Assembly: GCF_012568645.1 (NCBI RefSeq)
Contig: NZ_CP046192.1
Location: 397,709-461,708, forward strand
Direction: 5' to 3'
DNA length: 64,000 nt
Source of the DNA: Enterobacteriaceae endosymbiont of Donacia simplex
GTDB lineage: Bacteria > Pseudomonadota > Gammaproteobacteria > Enterobacterales > Enterobacteriaceae
Shown here: positions 18,535 to 28,762 of the stretch, piece after piece
Numbering within the stretch: position 1 is the stretch's first letter
How the letters are laid out: each line of letters begins with the position of its first letter
Made by a program: the position numbers and the translations under genes
The notes under the pieces: generated by a model
What the model saw: only the letters and a program-made list of their open reading frames with translations
What the model was told of the DNA's origin: nothing
Databases searched by the model: none

Positions 18535-20385
18535 TTATTTTAAATAATTAATTATTTTTCTTTTTATATTTGAATATCTTTTAATTTTAATTTTTATTGC
18601 TTTATAAAAAATTGATTTTTGACTATAAATATTTATTTTTTTTTTAGCTCTTGTAATAGCAGTATAAATTAATTCTCTAGTTAATATAGAAGAAAATTTA
18701 TTTGGTAAAACTAATGAAATATTATTAAATTCTGATCCTTGAGATTTATGTACAGTTATCGCATACGCTATATCATAAGAAGGTAAATTTTTAATAGATA
18801 TAATTTTATATTTTCCATTAGCTAATAAGAATTTGATTTTTAGTTTTTTTTTAACTTTATCAAAAAAAGTAATTCCAATATCTCCATTAAATAAATTTAA
18901 AAAATTATTATTTTGAGTAATAATAATAGGTTTACCAATATACCAATTATTTTTTTCAATATTATGAATTAAATTTTTTTTATTAAATAATTCTTTTTCT
19001 ATAATATTATTAATGGTTTTTGTACCAAATAAACCATTTTTAATAGCACATATAATTTGAAAATTATTAAAATAATGTAAAATATTTTTATAATTATTAT
19101 TTTGTTTTTTTAAAAAAACAAAATATTTTTCATATTTATGAATAAATGAATCAATCATTGATATATATTTTTTTTTATTTATTACATTAATAAAATTAAC
19201 ATCGAAATTTTTTTTTAAAAATAATTTTTTAATTTTTTTTATATTACCTTTTTTAATCATTATAGCTAATTTATTAATGTTAGAATTTATTGAATACCTA
19301 TAATTATGTTGTAATTCAGTAATAAAATTACGAAAAAAAAATTTAGGAATATTATAATTTTCTTTTAATTTATTATTATTATTAATAGAGTTTAACCATA
19401 AAAAATATTGTTTTGTAAAAAAAAATTTTTTAAAATAACATAAATCTTTTAGCATACTACCATATTCTATTGAAGGTAATTGATATTCATCTCCTAATAA
19501 TATTAAATTTATTTTTTTAGGTAAAGCTTTCAAAATAATAGACATTAAGTTAAAATCAATCATAGATGCTTCATCTATTATTAATAGGTCTAAGTTTAAT
19601 GAATTTTGATTATTATATAAACTTTTTTTAGTATAAATATTCATTTTTAATAAATGATGGATAGTACTTGATTTTTTAGGAATACTTTTTTTTTCCTTTT
19701 CATTCATTAAATTTAAAGATATTTTTTTAAAAAATGTATTTATAGAATGAATTAATCGAACAGATGATTTACCAGTAGTTGATACTACTTTAATTTTTAA
19801 TGGTTCCTTAAAAATTTTAATAAATGTAAAAATTATTTTTGATATTATACTTGTTTTTCCTGTTCCTGGAGAACCACTAATAATACTAATTCTATGTGTT
19901 AAAGCAGCACATAATGCTTCTTTTTGAAAAATATTTTTATTATCATTATTATCAAATAAAATATTAAATATATGTTTAATTTTATTGGGTTCTATATAAA
20001 AAAAATTATTTTTAATAAAATTTTTAATTATTATATTTTCTTCTTCCCATATTTTATATAAATATAAACAATTATTTTCAAAAATTATAGGAGTAATTTT
20101 TTGACCGTAACTAATAATTTTATTATTTAAAAACAATTTTTTTTCCCAATCCTTTACTTTATTTATTTCCTTTATTTTTTTTAAAAAAGATATATCTTTA
20201 GTATGTATGTCTAAATATAATTTAGATATTGGTAAACAAATATTACCTTTACTAATACTATTACTCAGTAATGATATTGAATATTTTAAACATTCTTGTT
20301 TATTAGAAGTAAAAATAGAAGCAAAATAAAAATCAATTAGTCTAATAATACCTATTTTATATAATTTTTTTAAAAAATAACTCAT
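18535..20385 (-). CDS. recD: RecBCD enzyme, 5'-3' helicase subunit RecD
   Basis: Fast 5'-3' helicase motor of RecBCD and the subunit needed for Chi-regulated nuclease activity. An N-terminal RecC-contacting domain (1-150) is followed by intact superfamily-1 motifs: Walker A SGSPGTGKTSI, Walker B LLIDEASMIDFNL, GDEYQLPSIEYG, AITVHKSQGSEF and YTAITRAKK. At 616 residues it is slightly longer than E. coli RecD (608). It is the last gene of recC-recB-recD, 30 bases after recB. There is no sign of decay, in contrast to PriA. Confidence 0.96.
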   Translation of the reverse strand: MSYFLKKLYKIGIIRLIDFYFASIFTSNKQECLKYSISLLSNSISKGNICLPISKLYLDIHTKDISFLKKIKEINKVKDWEKKLFLNNKIISYGQKITPIIFENNCLYLYKIWEEENIIIKNFIKNNFFYIEPNKIKHIFNILFDNNDNKNIFQKEALCAALTHRISIISGSPGTGKTSIISKIIFTFIKIFKEPLKIKVVSTTGKSSVRLIHSINTFFKKISLNLMNEKEKKSIPKKSSTIHHLLKMNIYTKKSLYNNQNSLNLDLLIIDEASMIDFNLMSIILKALPKKINLILLGDEYQLPSIEYGSMLKDLCYFKKFFFTKQYFLWLNSINNNNKLKENYNIPKFFFRNFITELQHNYRYSINSNINKLAIMIKKGNIKKIKKLFLKKNFDVNFINVINKKKYISMIDSFIHKYEKYFVFLKKQNNNYKNILHYFNNFQIICAIKNGLFGTKTINNIIEKELFNKKNLIHNIEKNNWYIGKPIIITQNNNFLNLFNGDIGITFFDKVKKKLKIKFLLANGKYKIISIKNLPSYDIAYAITVHKSQGSEFNNISLVLPNKFSSILTRELIYTAITRAKKKINIYSQKSIFYKAIKIKIKRYSNIKRKIINYLK

Positions 20386-20415
20386 ATGTTTTATATTGAT
20401 ATTTTTAAATTAAAC

Positions 20416-23400
20416 TTAAAAAAATAATTTATTTAATTCATTAATTAAATTTAAAGATAATTTTGTTTCCCAGATACCAGTTTTAGATCTCTTATCATAA
20501 ATACCTCTAATATATAAATAAATTATTCCTCCGAAATGTTTTTTATAATTATAATTTTTAATTCGATATTTTAAGTATTTATGTAAAGACAGAGAATATA
20601 TTTGATATTGTATATCATAACGTTTTAAACATATATCATTTTCAATATTTTTTTTTTTATAATCTTTATAATTATCTCCTAACCAATTTGATTTATAATC
20701 TATAATATAATATTTTTTATCCCATAGAAAAATTAAATCTATTACACCTAATAAAAATCCTTGAATTGTTTTAAATTTTAATTTGGGTAACTTACGAGAA
20801 ATTACATCATATTTATTTATAATATTATTATATTTTATAGAAGAAAATGAATTTTTTATTGATAAATAAAATTTAAACTCAGTTTTTTTATTTTTATTAT
20901 TTACTTGATTTAAAATAATATTTTTATTTCCTATTGGAGTTTTAATAATATTATTAAACCAATTAGTTATTATAATATGCCAAATAGGATTAATATTATT
21001 TCTTATTAATTCTTGTTTAATAAATTTTCTGGTAATATTTTGAGTAAAATCTAATTTTTCTAAAATTTTATGTATAATAATTCCCATATATTTTCCATGA
21101 GGAAAATTGTATTGTGTTTTTTTTATATTTTTTTTATTTATATTTGAAAATTCATCTTTTAAATTAATATTTAAATAATTTAAATTATTGTTTTGTTGTT
21201 TATTAATTTGAGAATAACTAGATATTATTTTATTTTTATAAAAAAAATTATTAATTTTAGAAGTAAATAATAATTTATTATTTGTTTTTTTTAAAATTTT
21301 ACTATTTATTTTTATAATGTTTTTTTTTTTTATAATTTTAATAGAAATATCTTGATCTTTTAATTTTTTTAAAATTATTTTTAAATCTATATTAGAAATA
21401 TTATTTTTTTTTTTTAATAAAAAATCTAAAGCATTAAAATATTTATTATATGAATTTAATTTTTTAAAATTAAAAAATTTAATATTAGAAATTCCAACAC
21501 TACAATGAAAGATTGATCTTGTTAATGAAACATATAATAATCTTAAATTTTCTGCAAATGATTCTTCTAAAAATAATTTTTTACTTTCTTCTTCTATTTT
21601 AAAATCTAAAACTAATTTAAAAGTTTTTCTATCATGATAAATTACAGCATCTTTATTTATAAATTCTACAATATTAGAAGAAATAAATGGTAACCAAACA
21701 ATAGGAAATTGTAAACCTTTTGATTTATATATTGTCATTATTTTAATTTTATTAATATCATTATTTAATTGTATTTGTTTATTTAATAAATTTTTATCAG
21801 TATGTGTAATTTGTTGTAATAACCATTCGATTATTTGTTTACAATTTATTATATTTATACAAGATGTTTGTATTAATTCACCTAAATACATAATATTTTT
21901 AATTTTTTTTTCCATAATATGATTAATAATATTAATTTTATAAAAAATATCATCTTTTATAAAAATTTCTTCTAACATATTTAAAATACCATATTTTTCC
22001 CAAATTAATTTATAATTAATAAATTTATCAATTATTTTTTCTATGTAAATTTTTTTTTTATTATTTTTAAAAAAAGATAAATCAATATTAAATAATGTAC
22101 TAGATAAAAGATTAATAATTTTTTGTCTTTTATTTGGTTGTAAAATAGTTTTTAATAATAAAACTAATTCTTTTGCTTCTTGTTTTTCAAATATATTTTT
22201 TGAATTAGATAAATAAATAGAAGATAAATTAAACTTTATAAATTCTTTTTGTAAAATAAAAGCTTCAAAACGGTTTCGAACTAAAATTGTTATATCTGAA
22301 ATATTAATTTTTTTATTTTTATTATTTTTTTGAAGAAATGCTCTATTTTTTTTTCCTAAAATTATTAATTGACATATTTCATATGCACATGTATATGCCA
22401 TCTTTTGTTTATATAAATTTATATCAATAATTTCGTCAATAAACCAAAAAGTAAGGCCAGGTTTTATATTATTATTAATAATAAAATTATAATTTAATTT
22501 TTTAGTTACATATTTAATAGGATTAAATAATATATTTTTAAATAAAAAAGGATAAGATCTATAAGAAAATATTTTATTTATACTATTTACCATAGTACTA
22601 GATGAACGCCAATTATTTTTTAATGTATAACGGTTTTTTATTTCAGATGAAGCTTTTAAATAAGTAAAAATATCTGCTCCTCTAAAAGAATAAATTGCCT
22701 GTTTAGGATCTCCAATTAGTACAACAATATTGTTGTTATTAAAGTATATTTTTTTTAAAATTTTATATTGTTGTATATCTGTATCTTGAAATTCATCTAC
22801 TAATATTACAGGAAACAATTTTTTTATTTCTTGTATAATTTGTATTCCAATTTTACTATTTAAATTTTTATTTAAAATAATTAATAGATCATTAAAACTA
22901 ATTTCATTATTTAACTTTTTTTTTTTTGTAACATATTGATTAATATATTTAATAGCTTTAAGAATTATTAAAGATTTTAGGTTAATAAATTTTTTTAAAA
23001 AAATATCTATATCTTCAAATAAGATATATTTTGGAATTTTTGAAATATCAATAGTTTTATTATTTAATATTTTTTGAGAAAATCTGGATATTTCCTTTGG
23101 ATAAAAATTATCTTCATTTTTAGTAAAACTCCATAAATCAATAATACTAATCCATGTATTTAATGTTTTTTTATTATAAATATGTTTATTAATATTAGAA
23201 TTAAGAATTATATTTATTATTTTATCTTTATATTTTATCCATTTTTTTTTTATTATTTTAATATATTTTAAATTTTTATAAAATTGTATATCAAAATTTC
23301 TATCTTTAATAGAATTTTTTATAATTGGAAAAGGGTTTTTTGATAAAAATTGAGTTAAATTATCTAATAAAGTAAAAGGAGATTTCCAATAAAAAAAAAT

Positions 23401-23955
23401 TATTTTCGCTATTTTTTTTGGTAATTTATAAAAATATTTTCTCCAAAAATGTATAGAAGCTTCTTTTTGTAAAATTGTTTCATCACTAATAATTTTTTTA
23501 TTAGAAAAAAAATTATAAATTTCATAATTTTTAAAAGTTAATATTTTTTGACAAAAAGAATGTATTGTATAAATAGATGCATTATGCATATGTAATTCAG
23601 CTTGTAATAATAAATTATAAGCTATATCATGATTTTTAATTTCTTTTATAAAATTATTTATAATTTCATACTTACTTTTTTTTTTTAAACATCCTTTTCT
23701 TAAAATATGAATACTTTTTTTTATTCTTTTATATAAATCTTGAGTAGCAATATCAGTAAAAGTTACAACTAAAATTTCTTTTACAGTTAATGGAATATTA
23801 CAATTTTTTTGATACATTCCTAAAAGCATTCTTAAATATAAAATAATAATAGTAAATGTTTTACCAGTACCAGCAGATGCTTCAATAAGATATTGACCTG
23901 TTAAATTTTCTTTAAAAGGATTAAACTCTTTAAATTTTATTAATTTTTTTATCAT
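20416..23955 (-). CDS. recB: RecBCD enzyme, 3'-5' helicase-nuclease subunit RecB
   Basis: Helicase, nuclease and RecA-loading subunit that processes double-strand ends. Helicase motifs are all visible: ASAGTGKTFTI near the N-terminus, ILVDEFQDTDIQQYKIL, GDPKQAIYSFRGADIF, NWRSS, TIYKSKGLQFPIVWLP and LLYVSLTRS. The C-terminal nuclease domain keeps the conserved His (MGIIIHKILEKLDF), GVIDLIF and IIDYKSNWLG with the catalytic Asp and Lys. The 1179 residues equal E. coli (1180). It lies between recC and recD; the ptrA gene found beside recB in E. coli has been deleted. Confidence 0.97.
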   Translation of the reverse strand: MIKKLIKFKEFNPFKENLTGQYLIEASAGTGKTFTIIILYLRMLLGMYQKNCNIPLTVKEILVVTFTDIATQDLYKRIKKSIHILRKGCLKKKSKYEIINNFIKEIKNHDIAYNLLLQAELHMHNASIYTIHSFCQKILTFKNYEIYNFFSNKKIISDETILQKEASIHFWRKYFYKLPKKIAKIIFFYWKSPFTLLDNLTQFLSKNPFPIIKNSIKDRNFDIQFYKNLKYIKIIKKKWIKYKDKIINIILNSNINKHIYNKKTLNTWISIIDLWSFTKNEDNFYPKEISRFSQKILNNKTIDISKIPKYILFEDIDIFLKKFINLKSLIILKAIKYINQYVTKKKKLNNEISFNDLLIILNKNLNSKIGIQIIQEIKKLFPVILVDEFQDTDIQQYKILKKIYFNNNNIVVLIGDPKQAIYSFRGADIFTYLKASSEIKNRYTLKNNWRSSSTMVNSINKIFSYRSYPFLFKNILFNPIKYVTKKLNYNFIINNNIKPGLTFWFIDEIIDINLYKQKMAYTCAYEICQLIILGKKNRAFLQKNNKNKKINISDITILVRNRFEAFILQKEFIKFNLSSIYLSNSKNIFEKQEAKELVLLLKTILQPNKRQKIINLLSSTLFNIDLSFFKNNKKKIYIEKIIDKFINYKLIWEKYGILNMLEEIFIKDDIFYKINIINHIMEKKIKNIMYLGELIQTSCINIINCKQIIEWLLQQITHTDKNLLNKQIQLNNDINKIKIMTIYKSKGLQFPIVWLPFISSNIVEFINKDAVIYHDRKTFKLVLDFKIEEESKKLFLEESFAENLRLLYVSLTRSIFHCSVGISNIKFFNFKKLNSYNKYFNALDFLLKKKNNISNIDLKIILKKLKDQDISIKIIKKKNIIKINSKILKKTNNKLLFTSKINNFFYKNKIISSYSQINKQQNNNLNYLNINLKDEFSNINKKNIKKTQYNFPHGKYMGIIIHKILEKLDFTQNITRKFIKQELIRNNINPIWHIIITNWFNNIIKTPIGNKNIILNQVNNKNKKTEFKFYLSIKNSFSSIKYNNIINKYDVISRKLPKLKFKTIQGFLLGVIDLIFLWDKKYYIIDYKSNWLGDNYKDYKKKNIENDICLKRYDIQYQIYSLSLHKYLKYRIKNYNYKKHFGGIIYLYIRGIYDKRSKTGIWETKLSLNLINELNKLFF

Positions 23956-23970
23956 TTTATTAATTTTAAA

Positions 23971-26900
23971 TTAACAACTATAATATAGTAAATTTACCAT
24001 CCATTTATTTATTAACTTTATAATTTTTATCCAATTTTTTTCATTAAAATTAAAATTTAATTTTTTAAAATATTGATCATTACTTTCATTAAAAATATTA
24101 TTATTACCATTCCAATAATAAAAAAATTTTTTTTTTGCTTGGTTTTGTAATATATAATTATCATTAATACATTTTTTATTTTTATCATAACAATGATTTA
24201 TCCATATCCATGAACTTTTCATTGGTAGAAAAATAGGATTATTTATACCAGATAAATAACCATGAATATATTTTTCTAATAAAAAAATTGCTTTATCTTT
24301 TTCTAAAAATTTAAAATTATATTTTGTTTGTTTAAATCCATAAATAAATAAATTTATTTTTTTATTATTAATATTATTTGCACATAAAATTAAATGTTTA
24401 AGCCAAAGATCAATAATAGTTTTAATATCTATTATTTTTGGTTCAAATTCTATTAAATTATTTTTATAATTAAAATATTTAATTTTTCCTTCTAATATAA
24501 TATTTAAAATATTTAAATTAATTGTAAATACTTTTTCTTTATATTTATTTTTTCTAAATTTATTATTGAAAATTTGATTTATTTTATATATTTTTTCCTC
24601 CCACCATATTTTCCCATAATGACCATAAGGTAAAATACCGTTATTTAAATAATAATAGTATAAATTATTAATATTTTTATTTAAAACTAATGTATGTAAT
24701 ATTTTTTTATTTATAATATATTCTTGTAAGTAATTAATAGTAAATGGTTCTGTATTACATATTTTTAAATTATTTAAATCTTGTAGATATATTTTTAATC
24801 CTTGATTAAAAAAACCTTTAACAGGATGTTTCCAAAAATTAATTAAATTATCAATTTTTAATTTATTGATTTTTATTAATTTTGTTTTAGTAAAAAAATT
24901 ATATTTTACAATACAATTTTTTTTATTATAAAAAAATTGTTTATATTTATATTGATATTTTCTATAAAAATATTTAATAAGAATATTATTAATAAATGTT
25001 TTTTTAAAATAATAATTTTTAGAAATATATAACAATAATTTTTGAACTACACTAGATAAATTATTATTAATTAAATTATTATTAGTATAACTAATAAATA
25101 ATTTATTTTCTGTCGAAATAATTAATTTTAAAAACAAACTCTTATCATTATTTGAATAATTTTTTATTAAATCAAATATAAAAGGATATTTTTTTATTGG
25201 AAAAAATTCATTATTCATTCCTATTATAAAAATATTTTTAAAAAATATATTTTGAAATTTTTTTAAAGGACAAAAATTAATTTTATTTATACAAAATAAA
25301 AATTTTTTATTTTTTTTATTAATAAAAAAATTAGCTTTTTTTATTATTATATTAATTGAAATTTTTTTATTATATTTTACATTTAATCCTTGGTTAAGAA
25401 ATAAAAAAATTTTTTTTAAAATAAAATTTATATTTTGATTTATGAATTTATTTTTAGGAAAAAAATCATGACAAAATTTTATTAAAATTGTTTTCCATTT
25501 TTGTAAAACATATTTTTTCTTAAATTTTTTTTTCCATTTTTCTAATGTAAATAAAAAATAAATAAATTTTTCTAATAATTTTTGTGATAAACTAGTAGAT
25601 ACATTATATGGAATTAAATTTTTCCATATTCCTGAATCTTGATTTAACGAAAAACCTAAAAATATACGATGTATACCTAATTTCCATGTAAATTGATCTT
25701 TAGGAAAAGAAACACTATGAAATTTTTTAATATTTAAACTAGATTTTATACCTAAATCTTTTATCCAATATTTTAAATATTCTATGTCATTTTTATCTAA
25801 AAAAAATTTATTAGATATATGGTTGTCATCTAATAAAAAAAATATTTCTTTAGGTATCAGATCCTTATAAGGTAAATTTAATAAAAATAAAAATTTATTT
25901 AAAATATTTAAATTTTTTAAATTTTCTGAATTAGAATATATATTAATAGGTATACTTTTATTTTTAAATATTGAATTAATAAAAGGAGCATATAATTCTA
26001 ATTTAGGTGATACAACAATTATATCATGTAAAAAATAATCTTGATTTTTTTTTAAAGTATATAATATATTATTATATAATAATTTTACTTCTGTATATAA
26101 ATCTTCACAAATATTTATTTGAATAGATTTATCCAAATAATTAATTTTTTTTTTAAATTTTGGATTATTTTCATTTGAAAATAAAATATCGTTTTTTATA
26201 TTATTTAATAAATTTAAATTATTATTTTTTATAAAAGATTCAATAGATCTAGATGATAAGTTTATTAATTTATTAATATTATTAAGGTAATAATTACCCC
26301 AAGAAGATAATAATGTATTAAAATTAACATTTTTTTTATTAAAACTGGTATATTTAGATATCCCCCCCCAATAATATTTTGAAGGACTACACATTAAAAT
26401 ATGTATTTCAATATATTTTTTAAATTTATCTAATAATTTTAAATATATTAAAGGAATATTTTGTATATCTAATATATATATTCTTTCCGGAAAAAAATTA
26501 TATTTCAAATTTTTATATTTTTTATTTTGTTGGTAAAAATTATATAATTTACCATAATGCCATAATTTTTTATCTAAAATATTTTCATAATATATTAATA
26601 TTGTTTTCCATAATTTAGCTTGCCATATTTCATTTTCTTTATTTAAAGAATTAAAAATTTTATTTTTTTCCCATAAAAATAATAATTCTGGTTTATATTT
26701 TTGATAATTATTATATAAATAAGATATTTGAGTAGATAATTGAAATAAAAAATTAAAATTTTTAATTTTAGATTCAAATCTTTTTTTAAAATTTATAAAT
26801 TCTTTAGTATATATTAATTTAGGAATAAGTAATGATATTAACCAAACAATATTATCTTTATATAAAAGATCATCTTGAGATATTATATGAATAATATTTA

Positions 26901-27123
26901 TAAATAGATCATGCATAAATTTATCTAAAGAAATAAATTCTATGTTACTATATATACCTAAAATTTTTGAAAAATTTATTTTTATTAATTGAGAAAAATT
27001 TTTACAATTTTCAAATAATATAATTTCAGAAGTCAAAGGATTTCTTAAAGGATTTTTTTCAATTTGTATTTTTATTATATTTAATAATATATTAATATTA
27101 TTAGAATAGTAAGTTGTAAACAT
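23971..27123 (-). CDS. recC: RecBCD enzyme, Chi-recognition subunit RecC
   Basis: Scaffold of RecBCD that splits the duplex and reads Chi. At 1050 residues it is about 70 shorter than E. coli RecC (1122) and very Asn/Lys/Ile-rich, but recognisable from the N-terminal YYSNNINILLNII, from FIIGMNNEFFPIKKYPFIFDLI (compared with the E. coli GMNDGVYPR region) and from FWKHPVKGFFNQGLKI near residue 770. The ATG at 27123 begins 7 bases after the lgt stop codon, so the genes are probably co-transcribed; thyA and ppdABC, which lie between them in E. coli, are gone. Chi specificity cannot be read by eye. Confidence 0.93.
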   Translation of the reverse strand: MFTTYYSNNINILLNIIKIQIEKNPLRNPLTSEIILFENCKNFSQLIKINFSKILGIYSNIEFISLDKFMHDLFINIIHIISQDDLLYKDNIVWLISLLIPKLIYTKEFINFKKRFESKIKNFNFLFQLSTQISYLYNNYQKYKPELLFLWEKNKIFNSLNKENEIWQAKLWKTILIYYENILDKKLWHYGKLYNFYQQNKKYKNLKYNFFPERIYILDIQNIPLIYLKLLDKFKKYIEIHILMCSPSKYYWGGISKYTSFNKKNVNFNTLLSSWGNYYLNNINKLINLSSRSIESFIKNNNLNLLNNIKNDILFSNENNPKFKKKINYLDKSIQINICEDLYTEVKLLYNNILYTLKKNQDYFLHDIIVVSPKLELYAPFINSIFKNKSIPINIYSNSENLKNLNILNKFLFLLNLPYKDLIPKEIFFLLDDNHISNKFFLDKNDIEYLKYWIKDLGIKSSLNIKKFHSVSFPKDQFTWKLGIHRIFLGFSLNQDSGIWKNLIPYNVSTSLSQKLLEKFIYFLFTLEKWKKKFKKKYVLQKWKTILIKFCHDFFPKNKFINQNINFILKKIFLFLNQGLNVKYNKKISINIIIKKANFFINKKNKKFLFCINKINFCPLKKFQNIFFKNIFIIGMNNEFFPIKKYPFIFDLIKNYSNNDKSLFLKLIISTENKLFISYTNNNLINNNLSSVVQKLLLYISKNYYFKKTFINNILIKYFYRKYQYKYKQFFYNKKNCIVKYNFFTKTKLIKINKLKIDNLINFWKHPVKGFFNQGLKIYLQDLNNLKICNTEPFTINYLQEYIINKKILHTLVLNKNINNLYYYYLNNGILPYGHYGKIWWEEKIYKINQIFNNKFRKNKYKEKVFTINLNILNIILEGKIKYFNYKNNLIEFEPKIIDIKTIIDLWLKHLILCANNINNKKINLFIYGFKQTKYNFKFLEKDKAIFLLEKYIHGYLSGINNPIFLPMKSSWIWINHCYDKNKKCINDNYILQNQAKKKFFYYWNGNNNIFNESNDQYFKKLNFNFNEKNWIKIIKLINKWMVNLLYYSC

Positions 27124-27129
27124 GTTAGA

Positions 27130-27987
27130 TTATATATAATTAAATAAGTTGTTTATAAAAATAATTAACCCAATAATTATCATAATTATTGAAAATAATT
27201 GATTAATAGTTAAAATTATATGATTATGTAAAAAAGTAAATTGAATATCAGGTTCTCTAAAATATTCTATAAAAAATCTCATTATACCATAAGAAAATAA
27301 AAATAAACTAGACTTATATCCTATAAAAATATTTTTTTTTAATATTATATTTAATATTAAGAATAAAATAACTCCTTCTAAAAAACATTCATAAATTTGT
27401 GTAGGATGTCTAGGTAAATTACCATATAATATAAATATATCTTGATATTTTAAATATTTTTGAATATATATTATATCTTTTTGAGTTGAATTTGGAAATA
27501 TAATAGCCCAAGGTACATTTGTAACTTTTCCCCATAATTCACTATTAATAAAATTACCTATTCTTCCCATTGTAAGTCCAATCGGTACCATAGGTGTTAT
27601 AAAATCTGTTATTTGTAAAAAATTTTTTTTTTTTATATAAGAAATAACAAAAATCATTATAACAGTACCAATTAAACCTCCAAAAAATGACATTCCTCCT
27701 TTCCAAAATTGAATTAAAATAACTGGATTTTTAATAAAATCCTTTATATGATATATTAATATACATCCAATTTTTCCTCCTAATAATAATCCTAAAAAAC
27801 ATAAACATAATAAATTATAAATTTCTTTTTTTTTCTTAAAATTTTTTTTTTTATTTTTTATATAAGAAATTTTTTTTATAAAAATAAAACTAATTAAATA
27901 CATAATTCCATACCAATAAATATTAATTTTATTTATTTTCAAAAAAATTGGATTTACATTTGGAAATATAAAATATTTTTTATACAT
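27130..27987 (-). CDS. lgt: Prolipoprotein diacylglyceryl transferase Lgt
   Basis: Inner-membrane enzyme that transfers diacylglycerol from phosphatidylglycerol to the lipobox cysteine of prolipoproteins, the first of three lipoprotein maturation steps. About seven membrane segments; the family signature GRIGNFINSELWG (E. coli GRIGNFINGELWG) and WYGIMYLISF, WKGGMSFFGG and LPRHPTQIYE are retained. At 285 residues it is close to E. coli (291). It heads the lgt-recC-recB-recD run. The genes for the later steps, lspA and lnt, are not in this window. Confidence 0.95.
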   Translation of the reverse strand: MYKKYFIFPNVNPIFLKINKINIYWYGIMYLISFIFIKKISYIKNKKKNFKKKKEIYNLLCLCFLGLLLGGKIGCILIYHIKDFIKNPVILIQFWKGGMSFFGGLIGTVIMIFVISYIKKKNFLQITDFITPMVPIGLTMGRIGNFINSELWGKVTNVPWAIIFPNSTQKDIIYIQKYLKYQDIFILYGNLPRHPTQIYECFLEGVILFLILNIILKKNIFIGYKSSLFLFSYGIMRFFIEYFREPDIQFTFLHNHIILTINQLFSIIMIIIGLIIFINNLFNYI

Positions 27988-28059
27988 TTTTATTATAGAT
28001 TAATTTATTTTGTTATTATATTATATAATATATTTATAAATAAAAATTTTATATTATAT

Positions 28060-28749
28060 ATGAAAAAAATTTTTCCTACTTGTATTTCTAATGAAAATAT
28101 TCTCTTTTTGAGAGCAAAATTAATAACAGGATATTATATAGTAGATATTTTAAGATGGTTAAATTATAAAATTTCTAATAAATTTAAAAAAGATAAAGGA
28201 ATAATAGGTAAATTAATTGAATTTTATTTAATAGGTAATAAACAAAATAATTTTTCAAATCAAGATATTCCACATCTTGGTATAGAAATTAAAACTATTA
28301 CGATTGATATAAATAATAAAATTATTAATGATAGTTTTATTTGTTCTTTACCTTTAATTAATAAAAATAATTTATTTTTTTATCAAAGTAAATTATATAA
28401 TAAATTATCTAAAATTTTATGGATACCTATTATAATTAAAAATATAAATACTCCCATTCTTATGAGAAAAATAGGTCATCCATTTTTTTGGATACCTTCT
28501 ATAAATGAAAAAAAAAAATTACATGATGATTGGGATAATTTAATGAAATTATTAATTTTAGGAAAAATAAAATATATAAATTTTTATAATGGTTATATTT
28601 TGTTAGTAAAAAATAAAGGAAATAAAAAACAATTAACTAAAACTATAAATAATATAGGTGAAATTATATCTGTAATTCCTAAATCTTTATATTTAAAAAA
28701 AAAATTTTTATATTCTTTAATAAAAAAAAATAAAAATTTTATAAAATAA
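28060..28749 (+). CDS. mutH: DNA mismatch repair endonuclease MutH
   Basis: Cuts the unmethylated strand at hemimethylated GATC when activated by MutS/MutL. The catalytic Asp, Glu and Lys pattern is seen as DIPHLGIEIKT, about residues 67-77, followed by FICSLPL. A later PFFWIPSINEKKKLHDDW block and the C-terminal PKSLYLKKKFLYSLI match E. coli MutH. The length of 229 residues equals the family. It is divergent from lgt and convergent with lysA, 13 bases apart. dam, mutS and mutL are not in this window, so whether the pathway is complete is unknown. Confidence 0.93.
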   Translation: MKKIFPTCISNENILFLRAKLITGYYIVDILRWLNYKISNKFKKDKGIIGKLIEFYLIGNKQNNFSNQDIPHLGIEIKTITIDINNKIINDSFICSLPLINKNNLFFYQSKLYNKLSKILWIPIIIKNINTPILMRKIGHPFFWIPSINEKKKLHDDWDNLMKLLILGKIKYINFYNGYILLVKNKGNKKQLTKTINNIGEIISVIPKSLYLKKKFLYSLIKKNKNFIK

Positions 28750-28762
28750 ATTAATAAATTTT

